Below, one piece after another: positions 10,011 to 17,912 of a stretch of DNA of 41,405 nt. The notes beneath the pieces are model-generated. The model was not told the DNA's origin. It saw nothing but the letters and a program-made list of their open reading frames with translations, and ran no database searches. A program made the translations under genes and the position numbers. This DNA comes from Actinomycetes bacterium. Lineage in GTDB: Bacteria > Actinomycetota > Actinomycetes > Actinomycetales > Dermatophilaceae. The stretch spans positions 1-41,405 of the forward strand of contig JAKPEG010000232.1 of NCBI GenBank assembly GCA_029552065.1. Direction: 5' to 3'. Within the stretch, counting starts at the first letter, position 1. Every line of letters begins with the position of its first letter.

Positions 10011-10235
10011 TCGGCTATGGGCCGGTGAATCGGGCATCGGGCGGCCCATTTCCGCACCTTGGGAGGTCGTGTGACCGGCGGGGGTGCGCAGGGTTCGGAT
10101 ATGGGCCGGTGAATCCGGCATCGGGCGGCCCATTTCCGCACCTTGGGAGGTCATGTGATCGGCGGGGGTGCGCAGGGTTCGGATATGGGCCGGTGAATTG
10201 GCGCTCGGGCGGCCCATATCCGCACCTTGGGGAGC
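9997..10235. repeat. 84-bp tandem repeat, 2.85 copies, each holding a long inverted repeat
   Basis: Copies start at 9997, 10081 and 10165, exactly 84 bp apart. Each contains a hairpin of 13-bp arms CGGATATGGGCCG / CGGCCCATATCCG around a 17-nt loop: 10012-10054 (two mismatched pairs), 10096-10138 (one) and 10180-10222 (perfect). Flanking bases extend the arms further with one mismatch. The array fills most of the 369-bp gene-free gap between plsB and ptsI, whose genes converge. Because 84 is a multiple of three, open frames with 28-residue repeats appear on the minus strand, but they have no ribosome site or known family. Function unknown. Confidence 0.9.
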
Positions 10236-10273
10236 CCGGCAACCGAGGCCGATCCGTCCGGCAGACGCAACGA

Positions 10274-10302
10274 GGCCCGGCACCCCCGAGAGGTGCCGGG
10301 CC
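10274..10302. terminator. terminator hairpin between convergent plsB and ptsI
   Basis: Perfect 11-bp stem GGCCCGGCACC / GGTGCCGGGCC with a 7-nt loop. It lies 18 bp beyond the ptsI stop and downstream of plsB-1, so it can serve both strands. There is no T-tract, as is common in high-GC actinobacteria. Confidence 0.75.
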
Positions 10303-10320
10303 CGGCGGCATACGGTGTCG

Positions 10321-11999
10321 TCACAGCACGGCGAGGAGGTCCTCGTGGGCCTGGCCGAGCACAGCCTCGCGGGCCGCGGTGGCGGTGGGGGCGTCGAGAG
10401 CGGAGCGAGCCATGCCCTGACAGGTGGCCAGGTCGTGCAGGGAGAGGGCATAGCGCACGGCCGTGACCTTGCTCGGAGCCATCGAGAGGCTGCCGACGCC
10501 GAGGCCGGCGAGCACGAGCGCGAGCAGCGGGTCGCCGCCGGCCTCGCCGCACACGCCGATCGGCTTGCCGGCGACCCGTGCGCCCCGGCAGGCATGCCCG
10601 ATCACCTGCAGGACGGCCGGCTGCCACGGGTCGAGTAGGTCGGAGAGGGTGCCCTCCATCCGGTCGGCGGCCATCGTGTATTGCGCGAGGTCGTTGGTGC
10701 CGAGCGAGCCGAAGTCGACCTCGGCGAGCACGTGATTGGCCAGCAGCGCGGCGCCCGGCACCTCGATCATCACCCCGACGCTCGGCAGCCCGTGCTCGCG
10801 CACGCGCCGGGCGAACCAGGCCGCCTCCTCGGTGCTCGCGACCATCGGCGCCATCACCTTGACGTCGGCGGTCGTCGCCTTCGCAGCGGCGCCGAGCGCC
10901 GCGAGCTGGGTGTCGAGCAACTCGGGGCGCAGGGCCGACAGCCGCAGTCCGCGCTTGCCGAGGGCCGGGTTCTCCTCCGGACCGAGGTCGGCGAAGGCGA
11001 GCGGCTTGTCGGCGCCGGCGTCGAGGGTGCGCACGACGACCCGGCGCGACCCGAAGGGCTCGAAGACCTTGGTGTAGATCTCGGTCTGCTCGGCGAGCGT
11101 CGGTGCGGTGTCGCGGGAGAGGAAGACGAACTCGGTGCGGAGAGCCCCACCCCCTCGAGATCCTGGGCGCCCGCGCTCACCGCGTCGTCGACGCCGCCGA
11201 TGTTGGCCAGCAGCGCGACGGGGTGGCCGTCGCGGGTGCGGCCGGGGCCGTGCGAGCCGGCGAGCGCGGCGCGGCGGCGTTCACGTTTGGTGACGAGCTC
11301 GCGTTGGTAGTCCTCGCTCGGGTCGAGGGTCACCTCGCCCGAGTCGCCGTCGACGGCGACCATCGTCCCGGCGGGTATGCCGGTCGCTCCGGGGAACTGG
11401 ACGACGGCCGGGATGCCCATCTGAGCGGCGAGGATGGCCGTGTGGCTCGTGCGTCCGCCGGCCTCGGTGACGATCGCCCGCACCATCGTGGGGGACAGGG
11501 TCGCGGTTTCGGCGGGTGCGAGGTCATGGGCGACGATGACACTCGGGACGTGGAAGTCGGGCACGCCCGGGTCCTCGTGACCGAGCAGCCTTGCGACAGC
11601 ACGGTTTCGGACGTCCTTGAGGTCGGTGACCCGCTCGGCGAAGTAGCCGCCGAGCGCCTCGAACTGCGCGGCATACTCCTCGACGGCGGCGGTGACCGCG
11701 GTGGTGGGGCCGGAGCCGGCGGCGAGCAGCTTGCCGATGGCCTTCTGCAGGCCCCGGTCACGGGCGATGAGGGCGGTCGCCGTGAGGATCTGTTGGGCCG
11801 TCTCGTCGGCGGCCGCGGCGCGCTCCTCGAGCGTCACCGCGACCGACTCGAAGACGTCCTTGATCCGCTGGTGCTCGGCCGCGGCGTCGGTGGTGGGCGG
11901 TTCGTTGGCCGGCGGGCGCACCGGCGGGCGGACCTGGACCACCGGCCCGACGGCCGCGCCCGGGCTGACCCCGATGCCGCGTGGGATCTCAGCGGACAC
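10321..11999 (-). pseudogene. ptsI: PTS enzyme I (phosphoenolpyruvate-protein phosphotransferase), disrupted by an apparent 1-base deletion
   Basis: General PTS enzyme that moves phosphate from PEP to HPr. The first frame (GTG at 11999) encodes the N-terminal half with the phosphorylated His186 in TEAGGRTSHTAILA and reaches AQDLEGVGL; there it shifts out of frame. The expected continuation FRTEFVFLSRDTAP and the rest of the PEP-binding barrel (RTLDAGADKPL, GVMIEVPGAALL, GTNDLAQYTMAADR, VCGEAGGDP) lie in the neighbouring frame down to the stop at 10321. One A is missing within GGAGAG at 11139-11144 (expected GGAAGAG). Repaired, the protein would be about 559 residues, the normal EI length. The rest is well conserved, so a sequencing error or a very recent mutation is more likely than long decay. 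It starts 6 bp after ptsH. Confidence 0.88.
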
Positions 12000-12005
12000 C
12001 GCAGC

Positions 12006-12275
12006 TCACTCCGCGTCGAGGTCGCGAGAGAGCAGGGCGACGAGCGAGTCGAGGGCGGCGTCGGCACCCTCGCCCTCGGCGGTGAGGACGACCTCTTCGC
12101 CGTGCTTGGCGCCCAGGGCCATGACGCCCAGGATGCTCGTGGCGTCGACGGCATCCTCGCCGGCCCGGCCGATCTCGACGTCGAGTCCGGTCTCGGTGGC
12201 GGCCTGGACGAAGAGCGACGCGGGCCGGGCGTGCAGGCCGACGGACGAGGCGATGGTGACGGTGCGGGTGGCCAT
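12006..12275 (-). CDS. ptsH: PTS phosphocarrier protein HPr
   Basis: An 89-residue HPr. The active-site histidine is H15 in SSVGLHARPAS, and the region around S48 (DATSILGVMALGA) matches the regulatory serine site of Gram-positive HPr, although whether it is phosphorylated is unknown. AAGGAA lies upstream of the ATG. HPr passes phosphate from EI to the fructose (FruA) and mannitol (MtlA) permeases encoded on either side. It precedes ptsI by 6 bp, giving a ptsH-ptsI operon downstream of the fru genes but separated from them by a strong hairpin at 12399. Confidence 0.95.
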   Translation of the reverse strand: MATRTVTIASSVGLHARPASLFVQAATETGLDVEIGRAGEDAVDATSILGVMALGAKHGEEVVLTAEGEGADAALDSLVALLSRDLDAE

Positions 12276-12398
12276 GAGGGGTGGTTCCTTTCCGAGGGTG
12301 AGGCGAGCGTATGCCGGGTGGCAGGGTTGCGGGTGCTTGAACGGGTGCGCGTGGTGCGAAATGCGTGGTGAGGCTGTTCTATCTCAAGGGCCTGGGGG

Positions 12399-12439
12399 CC
12401 GGGGGCGGGGCGGGACGAAAGTCTCCGCTCCGCCCCCGG
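12399..12439 (-). terminator. strong terminator hairpin after fruA
   Basis: A long stem, CCGGGGGCGGGGCGG paired with CCGCTCCGCCCCCGG (one G-T wobble), is topped by GAC-GAAA-GTC, a GNRA tetraloop. It begins 22 bp past the fruA stop. It should separate fruKA transcription from ptsHI, implying a separate ptsH promoter within 12276-12398. Confidence 0.8.
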
Positions 12440-12460
12440 CAGCTGTGGGGTGCGGGCCGG

Positions 12461-14536
12461 TCAGACGGTGGTCGGCACCTGCGTGTCGCGGCCCTTGAGG
12501 ATGAGGTAGATCGCGGCCATGACGACCACGCCGACGGCGATGGCCACGAGGAACATGAACCAGTTGCCGATGAGCGGGAGCACCCAGATGCCGCCGTGCG
12601 GGGCCCGCAGCGTGGCGCCGAAGGCCATGGTGAGCGCCCCGGTGATCGCGGAACCGATGACCGACGCGGGGATCACCCGGCCGGGGTCGGCGGCCGCGAA
12701 GGGGATGGCACCCTCGGAGATGAACGAGGCTCCCAGCAGCCAGGCGGCCTTGCCGTTCTCCTGCTCGGGCTCGGTGAAGACGCTCGGGCGGATCGTCGTG
12801 GCGAGCGCCATCGCGAGCGGGGCGACCATGCCGGCGGCCATGACCGCGGCCATCACCTTGAGTTGCGGGGCGTCGAGCGCGGTGCCCGCGGCGGCGAGGC
12901 CGGTCGTGCCGAAGGTGTAGGCGACCTTGTTGACCGGGCCACCGAGGTCGAAGCCCATCATCGCGCCGACGATGATCCCGAGGATGATGCCGCCGCCCGC
13001 GCCGAGGTTGTTGAGGCCGTTGGTGAGGGCGTCCATGAGGGCCTTGATCGGTCGGCCGAGCACGGTGATGAACAGGCCGCCGGTGATGAGCAGCGACAGC
13101 AGCGGGTTGACGACGACCGGCATGACGCCACGGACACCCTTGGCGACCTTCCAGCTGGAGATCCACCGGGCGACGAAACCGCCGAGCAGGCCGGTGACGA
13201 GGCCGCCGAGGAAGCCGGCGCCGGTGACGGAGGCGATCATGCCGCCGACGATGCCGGGCACGAGGCCGGGCCGGTCGGCGATCGCGTAGGCGATGTAGCC
13301 GGACAGGATGGGGACGAGGAAGCCGAAGGCGACCGCGCCGACCCGGAACAGCAGGGCCGCCCACCAGACCAGCTGGAAGGGGTTGAAGCTGTCCATGATG
13401 CTGTGCGGCAGGTCCTTGGGCAGGTTGATGTCGTATGCCGTGATGTCGACCGCGCCGTTGGCGCCGAGGGCGATCTGGGCGAGCATGAAGCCGAGGGCGA
13501 TGAGGATGCCGCCCGCGGCGACGAACGGGATCATGTAGGAGACACCGGTCATCAGCCAGGTGCGCAGCCGGGTCGCGGTGCTCTGCTGGACGGGTGCCGA
13601 GTCGACGGCGCTCGCGGCGTTCGCGCTCGCGACGGCCTTCGTCGGGTCGGCCTTCCACGCGGCGGCCGCGGAGGCGGCCTGCGCGATGAGCGCGGGGCCG
13701 TCGGAGATGGCCCGCTTGACGCCCACGTCGATCGTGGGCTTGCCGGCGAAGCGGTGGGCGTCCTTGACCGGCAGGTCGTGGGCGAAGACCACGGCGTCGG
13801 CCGCGGCGATCTCGGCCGCGCTCAGCGGCGTCGAGCCGGCCGAGCCCTGGGTCTCGACCTTCATCGTGTGCCCGGCGGCGCGGGCGGCGGCCTCGAGCGC
13901 TTCGGCGGCCATGTAGGTGTGCGCGATGCCGGTCGGGCAGGAGGTGACGCCGACGAAGGTGAGCCCCCCCGAGGGCGCTGCGACGGCGGGGGCGGCGGCG
14001 GCCGCTGCGGTCGTGCCGGCGGCGGCCGCGCTGGCAGCCGTGGCCGCGCTCGCAGCCGTGGCAGTGCTGGCGGCGGGGGCAGCGGGGGCCTCGAGCGAGA
14101 CCTCGGCGCTCACGAGCGAGACGACCTCGGCGGGCGTGGTGGCCGCGGTGAGCGCCTCTCGGAAGGCCGGCTTCATGAGCGCCCGGGCGAGCTTGGGCAG
14201 CATCTGCATGTGGGCGTCGCCGCCGGCCTCGGGGGCGGCGATGAGGAAGATGAGCTTGGCCGGGCCGTCCTTGGCGCCCCAGTCGATCCCCTCGGCGGAG
14301 CGGCCGAAGACGAGCGAGGGTTCGGTGATCGCGGCCGAACGGGCGTGCGGGATGCCGATACCGCCGGGCAGCCCGGTCGCCATCTTCTCCTCGCGGGCGC
14401 GGACGTCGGCGAGGAACTGCTCGAGGTCGGTGCAGCGCCCGCTCGTGACGAGGGTCTGCGCGAGGGTGCGGGTCGCGGACGTTCGATCCGCGCCGGTCAG
14501 GTGCAGGACGACCTGACTCTCGGTGATGAGGGACAT
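12461..14536 (-). CDS. fruA: PTS fructose-specific EIIABC permease
   Basis: Membrane permease that imports fructose as fructose-1-phosphate. Domain order A-B-C over 691 residues: EIIA with H64 in GGIGIPHARSA, an Ala-rich linker at about 148-190, EIIB with C200 in VGVTSCPTGIAHTYMAAEAL, then a hydrophobic EIIC from about 310 to 680 (SYMIPFVAAGGILIALG, GFLGGLVTGLLGGF). AAGGAG lies 8 nt before the ATG. The next gene upstream is fruK, 84 bp away, on the same strand. Phosphate reaches EIIA from HPr, so the permease depends on the disrupted ptsI. Confidence 0.95.
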   Translation of the reverse strand: MSLITESQVVLHLTGADRTSATRTLAQTLVTSGRCTDLEQFLADVRAREEKMATGLPGGIGIPHARSAAITEPSLVFGRSAEGIDWGAKDGPAKLIFLIAAPEAGGDAHMQMLPKLARALMKPAFREALTAATTPAEVVSLVSAEVSLEAPAAPAASTATAASAATAASAAAAGTTAAAAAAPAVAAPSGGLTFVGVTSCPTGIAHTYMAAEALEAAARAAGHTMKVETQGSAGSTPLSAAEIAAADAVVFAHDLPVKDAHRFAGKPTIDVGVKRAISDGPALIAQAASAAAAWKADPTKAVASANAASAVDSAPVQQSTATRLRTWLMTGVSYMIPFVAAGGILIALGFMLAQIALGANGAVDITAYDINLPKDLPHSIMDSFNPFQLVWWAALLFRVGAVAFGFLVPILSGYIAYAIADRPGLVPGIVGGMIASVTGAGFLGGLVTGLLGGFVARWISSWKVAKGVRGVMPVVVNPLLSLLITGGLFITVLGRPIKALMDALTNGLNNLGAGGGIILGIIVGAMMGFDLGGPVNKVAYTFGTTGLAAAGTALDAPQLKVMAAVMAAGMVAPLAMALATTIRPSVFTEPEQENGKAAWLLGASFISEGAIPFAAADPGRVIPASVIGSAITGALTMAFGATLRAPHGGIWVLPLIGNWFMFLVAIAVGVVVMAAIYLILKGRDTQVPTTV

Positions 14537-14620
14537 CGTGGACTCCTTGTGTCTGGTGCAGCGGGTTGCAGCGGTGCAGGGTGGCGGTTGTCGAGGGGTT
14601 TCCCGGCGAGCGGGGGCGAA

Positions 14621-15583
14621 TCAGTGGGTGAGGGGGAGCGTGAGGTCGGGGGTGGTCGTGCTTGTCACCCGGATCCGGGCGACATCCTCGGGAGTGGGCA
14701 TCCGGCTGCCGGGCAGGCTCACCGCGGCGGCGCCCCAGGCCACCCCGGTGGCGAGTGCCTCCTGGGGGCCGGCGCCGCGGCATACGGCGTGCAGGTAGCC
14801 CGCGAGCAGCGAGTCGCCGGCGCCGACGGTCGAGACCGGGTTGTCGATGTGCGCGGCGGCCTGGGCGATCCCCTCGGGGCCGACGAGCAGCGCGCCGTGC
14901 CGACCGAGGCTCACGACGACCGTGCCGATCCCGCCGGCGACGAGTGCGGCGGCCGCCTCGCGGACGTCCTCGAGGGTGGGCAGCGACCGGCCGACGAGCT
15001 CCTCGAGCTCCTCGTGGTTGGGTTTGATGAGGTCCGGCCCGGCGGGCACCGCGGCGAGCAGCGGCGCCCCGGAGGAGTCGACGGCGACCCGGCAACCCGC
15101 GGCCTTGGCGCGGCGCACGAGGCTCGCGTAGCTGTCGGCCGGCATCCCCGGAGTGAGGCTGCCCGAGCCGACCACCCAGGCGACCGGGTCGTCGGCCGAG
15201 CCCGCGAGTTGTGCGTCGACCGCGGCGAACAGGGCGTCGAGCTCGGCGTCGTCGAGCGCGGGGCCGGGTTCGTTGATCTTCGTCGTCGTCCCGTCGGGCT
15301 CGATGACGGCGATGTTCTCGCGGGTCGTCCCCGAGATGGGGACCGCGGCGTATGCCGTGCCGGCGCGGCGCAGGAGCTCCTCGAGCAGGCCTCCCTCGGG
15401 GCCGCCGGAGGGCAGCACCGCGAGGGAGGAGGTGCCGTTGGCGGTGAGGGCGCGGGCGACGTTGATGCCCTTGCCGCCCGGGTCGACCCGACTGCCCGAG
15501 GCCCGGTTGACCTCGCCGTGCTCGAGGGCGGCGACGGAGATCGTGCGGTCGATGCTCGGGTTGGGAGTGAGGGTGACGATCAT
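14621..15583 (-). CDS. fruK: 1-phosphofructokinase
   Basis: PfkB-family kinase converting fructose-1-phosphate to fructose-1,6-bisphosphate. 320 residues; N-terminal MIVTLTPNPSIDRTI, the glycine-rich VDPGGKGINVARAL and the C-terminal anion-hole/catalytic motif VSTVGAGDSLLAGYL with D257. The chosen ATG has GGAGG 5 nt upstream; an ATG 33 nt earlier would absorb that ribosome site. It is the first structural gene after fruR, separated by a 134-bp AT-richer control region. Confidence 0.95.
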   Translation of the reverse strand: MIVTLTPNPSIDRTISVAALEHGEVNRASGSRVDPGGKGINVARALTANGTSSLAVLPSGGPEGGLLEELLRRAGTAYAAVPISGTTRENIAVIEPDGTTTKINEPGPALDDAELDALFAAVDAQLAGSADDPVAWVVGSGSLTPGMPADSYASLVRRAKAAGCRVAVDSSGAPLLAAVPAGPDLIKPNHEELEELVGRSLPTLEDVREAAAALVAGGIGTVVVSLGRHGALLVGPEGIAQAAAHIDNPVSTVGAGDSLLAGYLHAVCRGAGPQEALATGVAWGAAAVSLPGSRMPTPEDVARIRVTSTTTPDLTLPLTH

Positions 15584-15717
15584 CCGAACCTCCATGGGCC
15601 GTGCCGCTGACTGCATCTGGAATCAGTTTGGCAGATGAACAAATGCAAGTAAAGAGATTCAGACAGAAAACTTAATCCGTTTCGATCCGAGTTTCGATCG
15701 ACCAGGGTTCGAGTCGC
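15584..15717 (-). promoter_or_regulatory. fruK-fruA promoter/operator region
   Basis: This 134-bp gap between fruR and fruK is clearly richer in A and T than the surrounding DNA. It holds a 9-bp direct repeat GTTTCGATC at 15679-15687 and 15691-15699 (12-bp period, about one helical turn), a plausible DeoR-family FruR operator, and two related GAATCAG / GATTCAG words nearer to fruK. The exact -35/-10 could not be fixed. Confidence 0.5.
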
Positions 15718-16479
15718 TCAGACCCGGACGACGTCGGTGCCGGCCGCTTCGAGCCGGCCGCTCGTCTCCTCGTCGAGGCCCCGGTCGGTGACGAGCAGGG
15801 CGATCTCGGCAACCGTGGCGAAGCGGTGGAAGTGGACCACCTCGGCCTTGGACGAGTCGGCGAGCACGACGCTGCGCCGGGCCGAGGAGACCATCGCCCG
15901 CTTGGCCACCGCCTCGGCCTGGTCGGGCGTGGTCATCCCACGCGACACCGAGAATCCGTTCGTGCCGAGGAAGGCGACGTCGACGGCGACCTCGGCCAGA
16001 GCGGAGGACGCCCAGGTCCCCACGGCCGCGCCGGTGCGGGGCCGGATGCGCCCCCCGAGCAGGTAGAGCTCGACCCCCGGATGTCCGAGCAGGGTCGCCG
16101 CGATGGCGATCGAGTTGGTGACGACGGTGAGCTCGCGATCCTGGGGGAAGCGTTCGGCCAGGGCCTGGGTGGTGGACCCGGCGTCGAGCAGGACCGTCCC
16201 CTCGACGGGCAACTCGGCCAGGGCTCGGGCCGCGATCCGGGACTTCTCGTCGGCCAGATGCTCGCGGCGGGCGGCCAGGGTCGGCTCGAGCTCGAGCCGT
16301 TCGACCGGCAGGGCGCCCCCGTGCACCCGCCGCAGGGCCCCGAGCCGCTCGAGTGCCGTGAGGTCGCGGCGCACGGTCTCGGGGGTCACCTGCAGGGCAT
16401 CGGCGAGCGCGGAGACCTCGACCCGGCCGTCCGCCCGCGCGGCGGTGAGGATGGCCTGTTGGCGTTCTGCGGCATACAC
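15718..16479 (-). CDS. fruR: DeoR/GlpR-family transcriptional regulator of fructose utilisation
   Basis: A 253-residue DeoR-family repressor: an N-terminal winged helix-turn-helix (ERQQAILTAARADGRVEVSA to LRRVHGG, residues 5-55) followed by the DeoRC sugar-phosphate sensor domain (LLDAGSTTQALAERF, TNSIAIA, GGRIRPRTGA, FLGTNGFS, ADSSKAE). The GTG start has GGGAGGG 8 nt upstream. Its place directly before fruK-fruA suggests it represses them and responds to fructose-1-phosphate or fructose-1,6-bisphosphate, by analogy with the family. Confidence 0.9.
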   Translation of the reverse strand: MYAAERQQAILTAARADGRVEVSALADALQVTPETVRRDLTALERLGALRRVHGGALPVERLELEPTLAARREHLADEKSRIAARALAELPVEGTVLLDAGSTTQALAERFPQDRELTVVTNSIAIAATLLGHPGVELYLLGGRIRPRTGAAVGTWASSALAEVAVDVAFLGTNGFSVSRGMTTPDQAEAVAKRAMVSSARRSVVLADSSKAEVVHFHRFATVAEIALLVTDRGLDEETSGRLEAAGTDVVRV

Positions 16480-16572
16480 GTGGGGTCCCTCCCGCTCGAA
16501 GCCGCCGCCGGGGCCCGCGTGGTCACCCCCGCGGGCACCGGGCGGGCGGCTGCCCGACTCGGAGCAATTCTT

Positions 16573-16588
16573 CCCGGATCGATCCGGG
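16573..16588. promoter_or_regulatory. 16-bp perfect palindrome upstream of fruR
   Basis: CCCGGATCGATCCGGG lies 94 bp upstream of the fruR start, in the 144-bp gap before the dehydrogenase stop. It could be an operator, or the stem of a terminator for the dehydrogenase. Undecided. Confidence 0.4.
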
Positions 16589-16623
16589 TGTGCCAGCCGT
16601 GCCCGGTCGACCCGTCGAACCCT

Positions 16624-17682
16624 TCAGGGCTCGACGGTGACCTTGATCGCCTCGCCCTTGGCGACGATGTCGAAGGCGTCCAGGACGTCGGCGAGGGGGA
16701 CATGGCGGGTGATGAGGTCCTTGACCGGCACCTGTCCCGTCGAGATGTACTCCAGGGCCCGCTTGTTGTGCGCGGGCGAGGAGCCGTTGGCGCCGTGGAT
16801 GTGCAGCTGGCGGTAGTGGACGAGGTTGGAGTCGCAGGAGATCAGCGGGTTGGTCTTGGGCAGCCCGCCGAAGAACGAGATGCGCCCTTGCCGCGCCGCC
16901 ATCGCGATGGCCTGCTCCTGGGTGACGTTGGCCGGGGTGGCGGTGATGACGACGTCGGCGCCGCGGCCCTCGGTGAGCCGCATGACCTCGGCGACGACGT
17001 CGACCTCGGCCGAGTTGATGACGTAGTCGGGGTGGACGGCGTCGGCCGACATCTGCAGGCGCTCGGCGTTGATGTCGACGAGGGCCACCTTGCCGACCTT
17101 GTGCACCCCGCGGGCGATCCGGATGTGCATGCAGCCGATCGGGCCGGCGCCGAAGACGACGGTGAAGTCGCCCTCCTCGATGCCCAGCTGCTCCTGCGCG
17201 TTGATCGCGCACGCGAAGGGCTCGGCGGCGCTCGCCTCGTCGAAGCCCACGTTGTCGGGGATCCGGTTGAGGCCGTCGACCCGCAACACCTGCTCGGGCA
17301 CGATCATGAACTCGGCGAAGCCGCCGTCGTACTGGTAGCCCACCGAGGTCTGGTTCTGGCAGACCTCCATCCATCCCTTCCGGCATTCGTGGCACTGCCC
17401 GCACGGCACCGCCGCGATGACCTGGACCCGGTCGCCCGGCTTCCAGTCGCTGCCGTATGCCGCGTTGACCGCCTCTCCCACCTCGACGATCTCGCCGGCC
17501 ACCTCGTGGCCCATCGTCGTGGTCCGCGTGATGTTCACGTGGCCGTTGGCCCGGATCTTCACGTCGGTGCCGCAGGTCGAGCAGTTGCGGACCCGGATCT
17601 TCACCTCGCCCGGCCCGCAGACCGGCTCGGGGACGTCCTCCACCCGGACGTCGCCGGGGGCGTGGAAGCGCAGTGCCTGCAT
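16624..17682 (-). CDS. zinc-dependent medium-chain alcohol/polyol dehydrogenase
   Basis: A 352-residue MDR-superfamily dehydrogenase. Catalytic zinc ligands C37 (CSTCGTD) and H59-E60 (GHEVAGE); structural zinc cysteines C94, C97, C100 and C108 ([16 protein letters not shown]); Rossmann motif GAGPIG at 178-183. AAGGAG lies 6 nt before the ATG. It resembles sorbitol, galactitol-phosphate and threonine dehydrogenases. It diverges from the mannitol EIICBA gene across a 230-bp control region, which suggests that it oxidises a hexitol or hexitol phosphate, perhaps standing in for mannitol-1-phosphate 5-dehydrogenase, which is not in the window. That assignment is inference. Confidence 0.88.
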   Translation of the reverse strand: MQALRFHAPGDVRVEDVPEPVCGPGEVKIRVRNCSTCGTDVKIRANGHVNITRTTTMGHEVAGEIVEVGEAVNAAYGSDWKPGDRVQVIAAVPCGQCHECRKGWMEVCQNQTSVGYQYDGGFAEFMIVPEQVLRVDGLNRIPDNVGFDEASAAEPFACAINAQEQLGIEEGDFTVVFGAGPIGCMHIRIARGVHKVGKVALVDINAERLQMSADAVHPDYVINSAEVDVVAEVMRLTEGRGADVVITATPANVTQEQAIAMAARQGRISFFGGLPKTNPLISCDSNLVHYRQLHIHGANGSSPAHNKRALEYISTGQVPVKDLITRHVPLADVLDAFDIVAKGEAIKVTVEP

Positions 17683-17764
17683 GGCTCTCCTTCGTGACAC
17701 GAGGCTGCGGGCCTGTGATCCTGCCCGAGTGTGTGGATGTCTTCGAAACATCCTGCCACGACCC

Positions 17765-17795
17765 CTTGACTCGGTCAAGATCGGGCGGATATAAA
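17765..17795 (+). promoter_or_regulatory. mtlA promoter with overlapping inverted repeat
   Basis: TTGACT at 17766-17771 and TATAAA at 17790-17795 are separated by 18 nt, a near-consensus housekeeping promoter pointing towards mtlA. The -35 lies inside CTTGACTCGGTCAAG (17765-17779), a 6-bp inverted repeat that could be an operator. Confidence 0.75.
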
Positions 17796-17814
17796 GGTAA
17801 ACACAGATTTCTGG

Positions 17815-17830
17815 AGTGACCGGGGTCACT
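17815..17830. promoter_or_regulatory. 16-bp palindrome in the mtlA leader
   Basis: AGTGACCGGGGTCACT is a perfect palindrome about 20-35 nt downstream of the predicted -10 box and before the mtlA ATG at 17913. It is a good candidate repressor site; no regulator gene is adjacent. Confidence 0.55.
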
Positions 17831-17912
17831 CGTCCGAGCGTCACGATCGCCGGCGAATGCCCGGCGCTCACCACAGATCCCCACCGTCGTGGGTCGAGGA
17901 AGGAAGAGCCGC

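Noticed and set aside
9997-10235. CRISPR array
   Set aside because: The units are contiguous 84-bp tandem copies with internal palindromes; there are no short repeats with unique spacers and no cas genes.
9948-10595. Minus-strand frames with 28-residue repeats over the 84-bp array
   Set aside because: They arise because 84 is divisible by three; no ribosome site, no known family, and they overlap ptsI.
12365-15610. A 1081-codon open frame on the plus strand opposite fruA and fruK
   Set aside because: Antisense shadow of high-GC coding: rich in Gly, Arg and Asp, without family motifs, and fully overlapped by clear fruA and fruK genes.
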